64,000 bases of DNA from NCBI RefSeq assembly GCF_000092825.1, contig NC_014168.1:186001-250000 (forward strand), in the 5' to 3' direction. The position numbers and the translations under genes were made by a program. This document shows, piece by piece, positions 1 through 8,853 of the stretch (position 1 is the stretch's first letter; the number at the start of each line of letters is the position of its first letter). The stretch is from Segniliparus rotundus DSM 44985 (GTDB lineage Bacteria; Actinomycetota; Actinomycetes; Mycobacteriales; Mycobacteriaceae). The notes under the pieces are model-generated. The model did no database searches. It was not told the DNA's origin and saw nothing but the letters and a program-made list of their open reading frames with translations.

Positions 1-324
1 GACGCTATGGCGCGGGTGCTCGGGCCGCTGGTGCGGGATTTCGCGGAGGTCAGCTTCTCGACCTCGGCGGGCCTGTTGGAGATCGGCCCGCCCGGTGTGA
101 GCAAAGGCAGCGCCATCGCGCAGCTCGCCGCGATGTTCGGCGTCGAAGCGCAGGACGTCATCGCGTTCGGCGACATGCCGAACGATATCGCCATGTTGCG
201 TTGGGCGGGCCGTTCGGTGGCGATGGCCAACGCGCATCCGCTTGTGCTGGAAACCGCTTCGGAGGTCACTGCTTCCTGCGTCGAAGAGGGCGTGGCGCAG
301 GTCTTAGAGCGCTGGTGGCCGTAG
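1..324 (+). CDS. HAD-superfamily (Cof-type) phosphatase, 3' part
   Basis: C-terminal 107 residues of a gene that begins upstream of the window. The Cof-type signatures are visible: GVSKG, which begins the last core segment, and GDMPNDIAML, the acidic motif IV that binds Mg2+. Such enzymes hydrolyse sugar phosphates or flavin-type phosphates in the cytosol; the substrate cannot be told from this fragment. The reading frame is open to base 1, so the internal ATG at 7 is not the true start. The gene ends convergently with whiB1, with a hairpin terminator between them. Confidence 0.85.
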   Translation, partial: DAMARVLGPLVRDFAEVSFSTSAGLLEIGPPGVSKGSAIAQLAAMFGVEAQDVIAFGDMPNDIAMLRWAGRSVAMANAHPLVLETASEVTASCVEEGVAQVLERWWP

Positions 325-512
325 CCGACCTGTTGTTCAGCCCGATCCTCGCGCGGCCGACCGCGTTGCCCCGCTCTTCGCGCGCCGCTTTTTGCACGCC
401 ATATCGCGCTGCGGCTTGGATTGCGTCGCCTCGCCTCGCCTCGTCTCGCCGGGGCCGGTGCGCGCTCCCTCCTGTGCGGGCAACGCGCTCAAGAGAGCGG
501 CGGGCAAAAGAA

Positions 513-540
513 AAGAGCCCCTGCGTCGGCAGAGGCTCTT
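513..540. terminator. Hairpin terminator between the HAD gene and whiB1
   Basis: A 12-bp stem with one mismatch (513-524 pairs with 529-540) and a four-base loop GTCG. Read on the minus strand, the stem is followed by TTTTCTTTT, a good intrinsic terminator for whiB1. Read on the plus strand it is followed by TCTTCTCGTCTTTTC, so it could also stop the HAD transcript. Confidence 0.7.
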
Positions 541-561
541 CTTCTCGTCTTTTCTCGTCTG

Positions 562-816
562 CTAGACGACGGTTCGGGCCCGGGCCCGGGCGTTGCGCCG
601 TTTGAGGGCTCGCCGCTCGTCCTCGCTCAATCCCCCCCAGATACCGGAGTCCTGTCCGGAGGCCAATGCCCAAGAGAGGCATTCGGGGCTCACCGGGCAG
701 CGATGACAGACCACTTTGGCACGCTTGATCTGCTCAAGCGCCGGGCCGCTGTTGCCGACAGGGAAGAACAGCTCCGGATCTTCGTCCCGACACACGGCCT
801 GATGGCGCCAATCCAT
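562..816 (-). CDS. whiB1: Transcriptional regulator WhiB1
   Basis: An 84-residue iron-sulfur regulator. Four cysteines at 9, 37, 40 and 46 (CxxC plus two) match the [4Fe-4S] ligand set, followed by the GIWGG turn and a basic C-terminus (ALKRRNARARAR) that binds DNA. The start MDWRHQAVC and the body are nearly identical to mycobacterial WhiB1, an essential, nitric-oxide-sensitive partner of the principal sigma factor. The adjacent lipid kinase gene matches the mycobacterial gene order (Rv3219-Rv3218). A long upstream region suggests a regulated promoter. Confidence 0.95.
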   Translation of the reverse strand: MDWRHQAVCRDEDPELFFPVGNSGPALEQIKRAKVVCHRCPVSPECLSWALASGQDSGIWGGLSEDERRALKRRNARARARTVV

Positions 817-1156
817 TCTTTGCTCCTCGTATTCTCGTTACTTATCTGTGCGGCCAGAACCGGTCGCATCGTCTTGGGTGGGTGGTTTCGCAAAAATACA
901 GCGCCCATGACCCGTCGCACATGGGCACGGCTGTAACCCTGAGTTCATGTTTCGCGACGCATTGTTTCCACAATGTTGCCATTGTATGGTCGCACAATCC
1001 TGACGGAAGTCAAGTGCTTGTTATGAGAGAGTGGCCTTTGTCACCTTCTTGCTTCTTTGGCTGCTCGGCGCAGCTTTCACAAGCTGTCTCTTAACATTTT
1101 TACTCCAAAATTTCCCAACGCGCACGGAAAAAAGAAAAGAAGTTCCACAAGTTCGG
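817..1156 (-). promoter_or_regulatory. whiB1 upstream region with a weak CRP-like site
   Basis: About 340 bases lie between whiB1 and the end of the lipid kinase gene, with lower GC than its surroundings and no convincing ORF. AGTGGCCTTTGTCACC at 1030-1045 resembles a CRP site (TGTGA-N6-TCACA) with one mismatch in each half. Mycobacterial whiB1 is known to be cAMP-CRP controlled, so this is a plausible operator. The distance to whiB1 (over 200 bases) and the mismatches keep it tentative. An A-rich stretch (aaaaaagaaaag) sits near 1130. Confidence 0.35.
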
Positions 1157-2131
1157 TCACGAACACGGGGCGACGACGTCGAGGGCCGCTGGAATGGAAC
1201 GGAATTCCGCGCGAACTCGCTTGCCGACGTATTCCCCGTCGATCTGGCACCGCAGCGCATCGGCGCTGCTCAGGGTGAGCTCAATGAGATTATCGACACG
1301 TACGGAACCAGGTGTGTCCGGCGCGGTCCGGGGCGAAAGCAGTTGCACGGCCAACGGAATACTGTGCCACGGGTCCAGCTTTGTGGCGGCAAACACACCG
1401 AGGCCTTTGTCGTGTCGGACCCCCGGATTGGTGGTGATAGGCCGATTCCCGAAGTATGTCCACGGGCTGCAATTGCTCACAAACGCCAGGCCGACTCCTC
1501 GCGTCGGCGCTGTGCCGGGAAGTTCGAGCGTGAGCGGGCCAGGCCGAAAAGCCCAACGGAAATACGCGGACACCGCGGCCAAGAAATACCGTGCCGGTGT
1601 GACCGGGCGCCCCGACCAACGTCCCGCCTCCATCATGGCGACGACGTCCGCGTCAATGCCGAGCCCTGCGTTGCAGAGGAACCAGCGGGACTCGCGCCGC
1701 CCGTCTGCCAGGCTCATGTCGCACAGCCCAGCGGAGACGCGCCTGCGCTCATTCCCGCGCAGAGCCCTGAGGAGTTGGTCGACGGCACGTCTCGGATCAG
1801 GGCTGATCCCGAGGGATCGGGCGAAAACGTTCGCGGAGCCGCCAGGAATCACCGCCACTGCGGGCGCCGCCCCTGGTTCGGGGCGCGAGGACTGCTCCGG
1901 CGGCCCGAGCAAGCCGGACGCCAATTCGTTCACCGTCCCGTCGCCGCCGTGGGCGATGACCAAATCCGTCCCGTTCGCGACGCACTCCGCGGCCAGCTCG
2001 GCGGCGTGCCCGCGATGCGAGGTCTCCTGAACGGTCAGATCGAGATCGTTCTGCAGCAACGAGACCAGCAACCCCCTCGACTGCGCCGTCGTGGTGGTGG
2101 CTCGGGGATTGACCACCAGTACCGCGCGCAC
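1157..2131 (-). CDS. Diacylglycerol kinase-like lipid kinase
   Basis: 324 residues. The N-terminus VNPRATTTT and the glycine-rich HGGDGTVNEL loop (near residue 80) define the DAGK catalytic domain, which uses ATP to phosphorylate a lipid hydroxyl. It resembles the Rv3218 protein found beside whiB1 in mycobacteria. The GTG at 2131 is preferred over the GTG at 2137, because a TAGGCT -10 box (plus-strand 2138-2143) would place the transcript start at about 2131, giving a leaderless mRNA. It faces away from the membrane protein at 2163, and their promoters are packed between the two genes. The lipid substrate is unknown. Confidence 0.85.
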   Translation of the reverse strand: MRAVLVVNPRATTTTAQSRGLLVSLLQNDLDLTVQETSHRGHAAELAAECVANGTDLVIAHGGDGTVNELASGLLGPPEQSSRPEPGAAPAVAVIPGGSANVFARSLGISPDPRRAVDQLLRALRGNERRRVSAGLCDMSLADGRRESRWFLCNAGLGIDADVVAMMEAGRWSGRPVTPARYFLAAVSAYFRWAFRPGPLTLELPGTAPTRGVGLAFVSNCSPWTYFGNRPITTNPGVRHDKGLGVFAATKLDPWHSIPLAVQLLSPRTAPDTPGSVRVDNLIELTLSSADALRCQIDGEYVGKRVRAEFRSIPAALDVVAPCS

Positions 2132-2137
2132 CCGCAC

Positions 2138-2154
2138 AGCCTAACGCCTACGCT
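2138..2154. promoter_or_regulatory. Back-to-back -10 boxes for divergent leaderless genes
   Basis: TAGGCT on the minus strand (2138-2143) lies 6 nt before the GTG at 2131. TACGCT on the plus strand (2149-2154) lies 8 nt before the ATG at 2163. The two promoters almost abut, so their -35 regions must overlap the opposite gene's -10, making mutual interference likely. Confidence 0.5.
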
Positions 2155-2162
2155 GGAAGGCG

Positions 2163-2591
2163 ATGCACCCTGATCCCCGTCCCGACTCCAGTCCGGCCCC
2201 GCCCCCCGCGCCTCCGAAGCCGATCCTCGCAGCGGGGGTCGTGTCCGCGGTTTTGGGCCTCATCGCGGCCGGTTTCGGGGCCGCGGTCGCGGTGGCCGCG
2301 CTGATGGGCAGAAGCTTCCCGGGGCTTTCCTCCCCGGCCACTGCCGTCGCTTTCCTCGCCTTCGGCGGCGCCCTCGCCGCGGCTGGCGGGGCGCTCGTGA
2401 AAGGCAAGGCTTGGGGGAGGGGGCTGATCGTCCTCTTCTGCTTGCTCTTGCTGCCCATCGCGTACGGAACGGTCCGAGATTCGCAGCAGCCGCTGATCGG
2501 CTACCCGCTCGGCCTGGCCGCGCTGGCCAACCTCGTCTGTCTTTTCACACCGACGGCGTTGCGCTGGGCGAGTGAAAACCGGACGCTGTGA
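2163..2591 (+). CDS. Small integral membrane protein
   Basis: 142 residues. A proline-rich cytosolic start is followed by about four hydrophobic helices: ILAAGVVSAVLGLIAAGFGA, the AVAFLAFGGALAAAGGALV region, LIVLFCLLLLPIAYG, and LGLAALANLVCLF. Position and size match the membrane protein near whiB1 and the lipid kinase in mycobacteria (Rv3217c-like). No enzymatic motif is visible, so the function is unknown. It is transcribed divergently from the lipid kinase. Confidence 0.8.
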   Translation: MHPDPRPDSSPAPPPAPPKPILAAGVVSAVLGLIAAGFGAAVAVAALMGRSFPGLSSPATAVAFLAFGGALAAAGGALVKGKAWGRGLIVLFCLLLLPIAYGTVRDSQQPLIGYPLGLAALANLVCLFTPTALRWASENRTL

Positions 2592-2615
2592 CCTCGTCGG
2601 CCGCACACCGCGCCC

Positions 2616-3251
2616 TCAAGCCATCGGCGCGACCGGGAGGCTGACCCCGTCCATGTAGCCGGTTTGCGCGCTCCGGACCCCGAGGCATTCGACGACCCGG
2701 AGATCGTGCTCGTGGCCGAGCACAGTGATGGACGCGGCGGGAAAAGCGAACCGTCGCCCCAGCATCAGGGGCTGTTCGAGCCAGCGCACCAGCAGCGCCC
2801 TGCTGAAATGCCCGTGGCCGACCAGCACCACATCGTGATAGGCCAGCCTCGACACGGCCTCACGGATCACCTGGTCCGCGCGATGCAGCACGTCCTCTTC
2901 GCTTTCCCCGTCCGGCGAAGGGTGCGTCCACACCGACCAATCCGGCTCCATCATGCGGATCTGGTGGGTCGTCAAACCCTCGTACTCGCCGTAGTTCCAT
3001 TCGGCGAGATCGTTCCAGGTCTCGTTGACGGTGAGCCCGGCCAGCTCGGCGGTGTGCAACGCGCGCTTGCGCGGACTTGAATACACCAGCGGATCGCGCA
3101 GTTGCAGCTGTTCGAGCGGCCCTTTCAATCCCTGCGCCTGCGTTTGTCCGAGTGGCAGAAGGGGAAGGTCGGTGACACTGGTGTGCCTGCCGATCCGGGA
3201 CCATTCGGTTTCGCCGTGCCGGATGAGCACGAGCCGGTTCTTTGCAGTCAT
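2616..3251 (-). CDS. gpm2: Histidine phosphatase family protein (Gpm2/Rv3214-like)
   Basis: 211 residues. LIRHGETEW at the N-terminus carries the catalytic histidine, and VGHGHF near residue 148 the second one. The closest family member I recognise is mycobacterial Rv3214 (Gpm2), annotated as a phosphoglycerate mutase but shown in the literature to act as an acid phosphatase. It is the last gene of a minus-strand run rhlE, beta-propeller protein, gpm2, the order seen in mycobacteria. Confidence 0.85.
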   Translation of the reverse strand: MTAKNRLVLIRHGETEWSRIGRHTSVTDLPLLPLGQTQAQGLKGPLEQLQLRDPLVYSSPRKRALHTAELAGLTVNETWNDLAEWNYGEYEGLTTHQIRMMEPDWSVWTHPSPDGESEEDVLHRADQVIREAVSRLAYHDVVLVGHGHFSRALLVRWLEQPLMLGRRFAFPAASITVLGHEHDLRVVECLGVRSAQTGYMDGVSLPVAPMA

Positions 3252-3281
3252 CGCACTATCTTCCAGGATGATGTTCGCGGC

Positions 3282-4601
3282 TCAGCGCCCGGAGTACACC
3301 AAAACTTTTCCGCCCTGCTGGCGGATCACCGAAGAGCCGCTCACGGCGAGGCTGACCCCGCCCTTCCCCCCGGCGTTGGCCCCTTGCATCGGAATGTCTC
3401 TGAGCCTCGCGCCGGTGGCGGGGTCGAGGACGGCAAGCCCGTCCGCGGTCGGGGCGATGAGCTGTCCGCCCATTTCGGTCGCGGGCCCGACCAGGCCGGG
3501 AGTTTGGAAAACCACCGCCAGGCTCTCCGCGGAGAGGCCCACGACAGCGGCGCCGGTCCACCAGGTGATGAGCGCGGGGCTCGTGCGCCACGGCGGCGTC
3601 TGGTGCTCGGTGACCGGCGTGTTCAGATCGGTGCTCCGGACGACTTCGCCGTGCATGCCCACTTCCGCGATCTGCGCAGGATGGTCCTGCGTCGCTGGCA
3701 CGTACAGCGCTGCGCGCTCGTCGACGACGCCGAGCAGCTCCGCGTCATCGCCCGGTTGCAATGTGTCGAGCACGGCGGAACAGGTCTGCTCTTTCGGGCA
3801 GGCTTTCTCCGGTTCGGTGTCCTTCTTCGGCGAGTTCTTCAGGAACGAGAGCAGCAGGGCCGAATCACGCCTGCAACGCTCCAGGACCGCGAACGAGTCC
3901 TCGCCCACAACCGCGGAGCGCAGCGCGCAACCTGGGTGGGGCTGCTTGTTCGGTTCGAACGGGGTGGTGACGTGCCCGTACTCCACGCTGCGCAACAGGT
4001 TCTCATGCCAAAGCTCCAGATGGCGGGGGCCGAGGGCCAGAATCATATGCGGCGCCCACGCGCCTGTCCCGGAGCCTGGCCCCCCGCCCTCGGAGCCTTG
4101 CGAGAGGACGGTCGGCGCGAGCCGGATGTGCCGGAACAAGGCCCCGTTGCCCGTGCGTGTGTCTTCATGCAGACCAGTCGGCCGTTTCCCAGTGGCGGCT
4201 TCCAGGGCCACGACAAGGGAGCAGCCGTCCGGGCCCCGGTACACGGCGAAGACTTTTCCCCACGCGGAGGTCGCGGCGCACAGCGGCATGGGCTCGGCGA
4301 AGCGCCACGCTTGTCGTCCGGTCGCGATTTCCCAGCCGGTCAGAGCATGGGCGTCCGCGACGACCAAGGTGCCGCCGAACACCATCGGCGACGAGGCGGC
4401 GCTGTCGGACTTCGACCAGGCAAGCTCGAAGCTTTCCGGCACGACGGCCGCGTTCTGCGGCGACGGGGCCGCTCGCGCGGCGGTCTGTGCGACCACCTGC
4501 CGCGTCGGGGCGCGCAACCAGAGGACCGCCCCCGCGGCCAGGACGGTCAATGCGATCGAAAACGCGATAAGGCAGTCACGCCAAAAAACTGGTCTTCGCA
4601 T
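3282..4601 (-). CDS. Membrane-anchored PQQ-like beta-propeller protein
   Basis: 439 residues. One N-terminal transmembrane helix (about residues 11-28) is followed by an extracytoplasmic domain with repeated propeller-type strands, such as GWEIATGRQAWRF, VLDPATGARLRD and LVYSGR. These WD/PQQ-like blades have no visible catalytic residues, so a binding or scaffold role is likely. It corresponds to Rv3212 in mycobacteria and sits 6 bp downstream of rhlE in the same run. Four cysteines in the exported part could form disulfides. Confidence 0.75.
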   Translation of the reverse strand: MRRPVFWRDCLIAFSIALTVLAAGAVLWLRAPTRQVVAQTAARAAPSPQNAAVVPESFELAWSKSDSAASSPMVFGGTLVVADAHALTGWEIATGRQAWRFAEPMPLCAATSAWGKVFAVYRGPDGCSLVVALEAATGKRPTGLHEDTRTGNGALFRHIRLAPTVLSQGSEGGGPGSGTGAWAPHMILALGPRHLELWHENLLRSVEYGHVTTPFEPNKQPHPGCALRSAVVGEDSFAVLERCRRDSALLLSFLKNSPKKDTEPEKACPKEQTCSAVLDTLQPGDDAELLGVVDERAALYVPATQDHPAQIAEVGMHGEVVRSTDLNTPVTEHQTPPWRTSPALITWWTGAAVVGLSAESLAVVFQTPGLVGPATEMGGQLIAPTADGLAVLDPATGARLRDIPMQGANAGGKGGVSLAVSGSSVIRQQGGKVLVYSGR

Positions 4602-4607
4602 GGACGA

Positions 4608-6095
4608 CTATTCGGCGGCGGGTTGTGCGGCCCCACCGCGGCGACGCCGACGGCGGGGGCGCTTCGCGCCGCCGTCCGCGTCGCCTGCGCCGGAAGGAGC
4701 CGCGCCCACCTCCGCCGCCGCGGTCGCCGGAGCGCCCGAGGCGGGCGCCGCGCCGGTGGCGCTGTTGCGGCGGACGCGCTGACGGTCCCGGACGGGCTTG
4801 GGGGAGTCTCCCCGGCGTCCAGGGCGTTCGCCCCGTTCGCGCCGCTCGGCCCTGGGCGGGGCGGGCTGGGCCGGGGTGAGCCTGCCGGTGGAGCCTTCGG
4901 GGATGCCGAGGTCGGTGTAGATGTGCGGCGAGTTCGAGTACGTCTCCGGCGGTTCGGCGTGGTTCAGGCCGAGCGCGGTGTTGATGTGCTCCCAGCGGGG
5001 CAGGTCTTCCCAGTCCACCAGCGTGATCGCGATGCCGGTGCGCCCCGCCCGGCCGGTGCGGCCGATCCGGTGCACGTAGACCTTCTCGTCTTCGGGGCAG
5101 GTGTAGTTGATGACGTGGGTGATCCCGTCGATGTCGATGCCTCGGGCGGCCACGTCCGTGCACACAAGGATTTCGATCTTGCCCTTGCGGAACCCGGAAA
5201 GCGCCTCTTCGCGGGCGCCTTGGCTCATGTCGCCGTGCAGTGAGCCTGCCGAGAAGCCGCGCTCGACCAGCTCGTCGGCGAGTTTGCCCGCGCTGCGTTT
5301 GGTCCGGGTGAAGATCATCGTCGTCCCCCGGCCTTCGGCTTGCAGGAACCGGGAGACCAGTTCGTCCTTGTTGAGGGCGTGCGCGCGGTACACATGCTGC
5401 GTGGTCCGCTCATGCACCGCGGCGGTGTCGTGCGACTCGGCGCGGATGTGCGTCGGCTGGGTCATGAATGTCCGGGCCAGGGTGAGCACCGGGCCGGGGA
5501 TGGTCGCGGAGAACAGCATCGTCTGTTTGCCGGTGGGCAGCTTGGCCATGATCTTCTCGACGTCCGGAAGGAAGCCCAGGTCGAGCATTTCGTCCGCCTC
5601 GTCGAGCACGAGCATCCGAATCGCGTTGAGCTTCAGGTTCCCGCGACCCCACAGGTCGAGCAGCCGGCCAGGGGTGCCGACGACGACGTCCACGCCTTTC
5701 TCCAGCGTGGCGATCTGCCCCTCGTAGGGCCTGCCGCCGTACAGGGAGACGATGCGCGTCGGGCGCCCGTCGGAGAGTTTGAGCTGTTTGCAGGCGTCAA
5801 CCAGGTCGTTGGTGACTTGCAGGCACAGCTCGCGCGTCGGCACGACCACCAAAGCGCGGGGGATGTCCTCGGCTGCGGCTTCAGCGACCCGCTGCAGGAG
5901 CGGAATCCCGAACGCCAAGGTTTTGCCCATGCCGGTGCGGGCTTGGCCGATGAGGTCGTGGCCGCCGAGGGCCAATGGCAGGGCCTGCTCCTGGATGGCG
6001 AACGCGTTGTGCTTGCCCGCGGCGGCGAGCGAAGCGACGATTTCCGGGTGAACCCCGAGTTCTGCGAAGCTCGGTCCAATATCCGTTGTGATGAT
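4608..6095 (-). CDS. rhlE: DEAD-box RNA helicase RhlE, apparent ATC start
   Basis: 495 residues. Motifs run in order: Q-motif (FAELGV then FAIQEQ), ARTGMGKT (motif I), PTRELC, DEADEM (II), SAT (III), HRIGRTGRAG (VI), then a basic Pro/Arg-rich tail. It unwinds RNA, probably in cold response or ribosome assembly. A TGA lies in frame just upstream, and no ATG, GTG or TTG occurs before the Q-motif. The first canonical-type codon, a TTG at 5975, would delete that motif. A strong GAGGAG (plus-strand 6101-6106) lies 5 nt before ATC at 6095, so ATC is the most likely start. The alternative is a mutated start or a sequence error. Confidence 0.85.
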   Translation of the reverse strand: MITTDIGPSFAELGVHPEIVASLAAAGKHNAFAIQEQALPLALGGHDLIGQARTGMGKTLAFGIPLLQRVAEAAAEDIPRALVVVPTRELCLQVTNDLVDACKQLKLSDGRPTRIVSLYGGRPYEGQIATLEKGVDVVVGTPGRLLDLWGRGNLKLNAIRMLVLDEADEMLDLGFLPDVEKIMAKLPTGKQTMLFSATIPGPVLTLARTFMTQPTHIRAESHDTAAVHERTTQHVYRAHALNKDELVSRFLQAEGRGTTMIFTRTKRSAGKLADELVERGFSAGSLHGDMSQGAREEALSGFRKGKIEILVCTDVAARGIDIDGITHVINYTCPEDEKVYVHRIGRTGRAGRTGIAITLVDWEDLPRWEHINTALGLNHAEPPETYSNSPHIYTDLGIPEGSTGRLTPAQPAPPRAERRERGERPGRRGDSPKPVRDRQRVRRNSATGAAPASGAPATAAAEVGAAPSGAGDADGGAKRPRRRRRRGGAAQPAAE

Positions 6096-6213
6096 GTTTT
6101 CTCCTCGTCAGGCGCGCCGACGAGGCGCGCTGCATGATATGCGCCTCATATGAGCCCCGTCCGCACCGCGACGCGCATATTCAGTATACATGGCGGTCGG
6201 TACACTGAGTCCC

Positions 6214-6873
6214 GTGGACCAGACCCCCCCAGCGCAATGGCACGGTGTTCCCGAGTTCCTCGCGTTGCTCGCGTACGGCGAGCTCGCCGCGTACTACCGG
6301 CTCGCCGAGGACGCCGCGCTCGCGCCGACCCTGGCGGGGAAAGCGGCGATCGCGCGGATGGGAGCCGCCCAGTTCCAACATTTCGAGACCTTGCGCGAGG
6401 CGTTGGCCGCCCGGGGCGCGGACGTTTTCCAGGAGATGACGTCCTTCCAGCCGGTGCTCGACATGTTCCACATCCGGACCACGCCGAGCACCTGGCTCGA
6501 AGCGCTGGTCAAATTCTATGTCGGCGAAGGCCTCGCGGCGGATTTCTACCTGGAGATCGCCGACGGCCTCCCGCCAGAGGTGGCAGCGGTCGTCAAAGAC
6601 GTGCTCACGGACCGCGCGCACGCGCAGTTCGTGGTCGAGCCGGTGCGCCAATCGGTGCTGGCCAGCCCGAAAGAGCGCTCCCGTCTCGCGCTCTGGGCCC
6701 GGCGGCTGCTCGGCGAGGCGATCGCGCAGGCCCAAACAGTGCTGGCCAGCCGGGAGGAGCTCGCCGATCTGCTGTTGCGCAGCTCGGGAAACCTCAACCG
6801 CATCGCGCAGCTTTTCGACGAGGTGACCGAACGGCACCAAGAGCGCATCAGGCTGTTGGGGCTGGAAGACTGA
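6214..6873 (+). CDS. Ferritin-like protein (MiaE-type fold)
   Basis: 219 residues, all alpha. E-rich segments (LLAYGELAAYYRLAED, then AAQFQHFETL and EGLAADFY) match the four-helix ferritin-like fold related to tRNA hydroxylase MiaE and to mycobacterial Rv3210c. Whether it binds a di-iron centre and what it oxidises are unknown. GTG at 6214 is chosen over ATG at 6190, because a TACACT -10 box (6201-6206) ends 7 nt before it, giving a leaderless transcript. It is divergent from rhlE. Confidence 0.8.
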   Translation: MDQTPPAQWHGVPEFLALLAYGELAAYYRLAEDAALAPTLAGKAAIARMGAAQFQHFETLREALAARGADVFQEMTSFQPVLDMFHIRTTPSTWLEALVKFYVGEGLAADFYLEIADGLPPEVAAVVKDVLTDRAHAQFVVEPVRQSVLASPKERSRLALWARRLLGEAIAQAQTVLASREELADLLLRSSGNLNRIAQLFDEVTERHQERIRLLGLED

Positions 6874-6895
6874 AGGCCCGTCGCGGCCGGGGCCG

Positions 6896-7801
6896 CTATC
6901 TGCCCCTGCCGCCCGCGACGATCATCTGTCGCGCCAGCCTCGGCGCGAGCACTTCCACTGCTTGGAGGAAATACGACACCCGGGGCAGCACCCTGGACAC
7001 CCTGGTCCGCGCCGCGAGGACGAGCCATTCCGCTGCCTCTTGCGCGCTGAGCGCCGCGAGGTTGTCGTACTCCTCGGTGGGGGCGATCATGGGGGTGCGC
7101 ACGAGCGGGAAATGCACGCTGCTGCCGCACACGCCGCGATGCCCGTATTCGAGCTGGATCGAGCGCGCCGCGATCGAGGCGGCGGCTTTGGCCGCCCCGT
7201 AGCCGACGAACCGAGTCCCCGCCTCAATGGGGACCACCCAGCTGGAGATATTGATGATGTGTCCGTCGCGGCGCTCCAGCATGCCCGGCAGGAAATCGCG
7301 GACGAGGCGCATCGCGGAGAAATAGTTGATCTGCATGGTGCGTTCGATGTCGTGCCAGCGTTCCAGCGACTCGGCCGTGTCCCGGCGGATGGAGTGGCCC
7401 GCGTTGTTCACCAGCACGTCCACGCCGCCGTGTTCGGCGTTGACCTTCTCGGCGAGCGCGTCCACCGCGTCCAAGTCGCGCAGATCGCACGCGAACACCG
7501 CCGCGTGGCCGCCCGCGGCGTGGATCTTCGCGGCGACCGCTGCGAGCTCGTCGTGCCGACGCGCGACGAGCAGGACAGTCGCGCCGAGCTCCGCGAACCG
7601 GTGGGCGGCGGCTTCGCCGATACCCGAGGACGCGCCGGTGATGAGGACGCGCTTGCCCCGGATCGCCGTCCCATAGGAGGGGTCTCGGCGGGCCCGTGAC
7701 AGCTTCCAATCGGGTGCGGCGCGCAGAACGAACCGATTGGCCGCGTCGTCGACTTTGGCGAGAACGCGGGAAGGATGGTTGCGGACGGCGATGTTACTCA
7801 C
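6896..7801 (-). CDS. Short-chain dehydrogenase/reductase (copy 1)
   Basis: 301 residues. The NAD(P)-binding TGASSGIG (near residue 55), the NNAG motif and the catalytic YGAAK define a classical SDR; the serine sits in IINISSW. An N-terminal extension of about 50 residues precedes the Rossmann fold. It is about 55-60% identical by eye to the next gene, so the two are a tandem duplication 26 bp apart. The GTG start is supported by a TACAAT -10 box (plus-strand 7809-7814) 7 nt upstream. Relatives act on fatty-acyl or other lipid carbonyls; the substrate here is not determinable. Confidence 0.85.
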   Translation of the reverse strand: MSNIAVRNHPSRVLAKVDDAANRFVLRAAPDWKLSRARRDPSYGTAIRGKRVLITGASSGIGEAAAHRFAELGATVLLVARRHDELAAVAAKIHAAGGHAAVFACDLRDLDAVDALAEKVNAEHGGVDVLVNNAGHSIRRDTAESLERWHDIERTMQINYFSAMRLVRDFLPGMLERRDGHIINISSWVVPIEAGTRFVGYGAAKAAASIAARSIQLEYGHRGVCGSSVHFPLVRTPMIAPTEEYDNLAALSAQEAAEWLVLAARTRVSRVLPRVSYFLQAVEVLAPRLARQMIVAGGRGR

Positions 7802-7827
7802 GCGAAGTATTGTAGAGGCGCGGGCGC

Positions 7828-8730
7828 TCAGCGCGCTTGCGTCCCGATGACTTTCTCGCTCAGTTCGGGCAACACCGCGGTGAAGACGGGGGACAAGCGG
7901 AACATTCTGGGCGCGATGCGGCTGGGCCGGACCCGCGCGGCCAGCACGACCCACTCGGCGGCCTGCGCGGCGGAAAGGCCGGGCACTTCGGCGTACTCCT
8001 CGGTCGGGGCGATCATCGGGGTGCGCACGAGCGGGTAGTACAGCGTCGTCGCGCTCACCCCGTTGGGGCGCAATTCCATGTTGATGTTGCGGCTCATGGT
8101 GGACAGCGCCGACTTCGCCGCGATGTACCCGGCGAACTTCGGCACGCCCTCCGACAGCACCCCGCCGCTGGCCACGTTGATGATATGCCCGTCGCGGCGC
8201 TCCAGCATGCCCGGCAGGAACCCCCGGACAAGGCGCATCGCGGAGAAATAGTTGATCTGCATGACCCGCTCGATGTCGTGCCAGCGCGCAAGCTGCTCGG
8301 GCAGGCTGCGGCGGATCGAGTGGCCCGCGTTGTTCACCAGCACGTCCACCCCGCCGTATTTGCTCACGACCTCTGCGCAGAGCGCGTCCACCGCGTCCAG
8401 CTCGCGCAGGTCGCATGGGATGGCCTCGGCCCGCCCGCCCGCTGTTCGGATCTGTTTCGCGACGCTTTCGAGCTCCTCTGCCCGGCGCGCGACCAGGATC
8501 ACCTCCGCGCCCAGGCTCCCGAGCTGGCGGGCTGCTTGCTCCCCGATGCCCGAGGAGGAGCCGGTGACCAGCACGCGCTTGTTGCGCACCGCCGTCCCGT
8601 AGGACGGGTCTTTGGCGGCTTTGCGGATCCGGGCGGTTGTGGCGTGCTGGTTGCCCCAATGCGTGAAGCCGTCGCGCGCCAGGGAGAGGAATTTCGCGGC
8701 CCTTCGGCCGGTAACGACGTTATTGCTCAT
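7828..8730 (-). CDS. Short-chain dehydrogenase/reductase (copy 2)
   Basis: 300 residues. TGSSSGIG cofactor loop, NNAGHS, and YIAAK catalytic pair with the serine in NVASGG. The same architecture and N-terminal extension as copy 1 downstream of it. Start ATG at 8730 has TAGGGT (plus-strand 8739-8744) 8 nt upstream, so it is probably leaderless. Copy 1 has its own -10 box, so the two may be transcribed separately. Confidence 0.85.
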   Translation of the reverse strand: MSNNVVTGRRAAKFLSLARDGFTHWGNQHATTARIRKAAKDPSYGTAVRNKRVLVTGSSSGIGEQAARQLGSLGAEVILVARRAEELESVAKQIRTAGGRAEAIPCDLRELDAVDALCAEVVSKYGGVDVLVNNAGHSIRRSLPEQLARWHDIERVMQINYFSAMRLVRGFLPGMLERRDGHIINVASGGVLSEGVPKFAGYIAAKSALSTMSRNINMELRPNGVSATTLYYPLVRTPMIAPTEEYAEVPGLSAAQAAEWVVLAARVRPSRIAPRMFRLSPVFTAVLPELSEKVIGTQAR

Positions 8731-8853
8731 GGCGGACAACCCTACCCTTGCTTTCGTGCCCGGCTTCGACGGCGTGGCGCCGCGCATTGCCCTCAGTGGG
8801 ATAGGCTGATGCGAGAGCCGCACAGGGAATCCCCCCGAGAGTTTGGAGAAGCG

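Noticed and set aside
3102-5243. A 713-codon plus-strand open frame
   Set aside because: Antisense of the Gpm2-like, beta-propeller and rhlE genes, all of which have clear family motifs.
8809-8853. Longer DUF3107 protein starting at ATG 8809
   Set aside because: The ATG is 1 nt from a -10 box and so would precede the transcript start; the TTG at 8854 has a ribosome site and matches family length.
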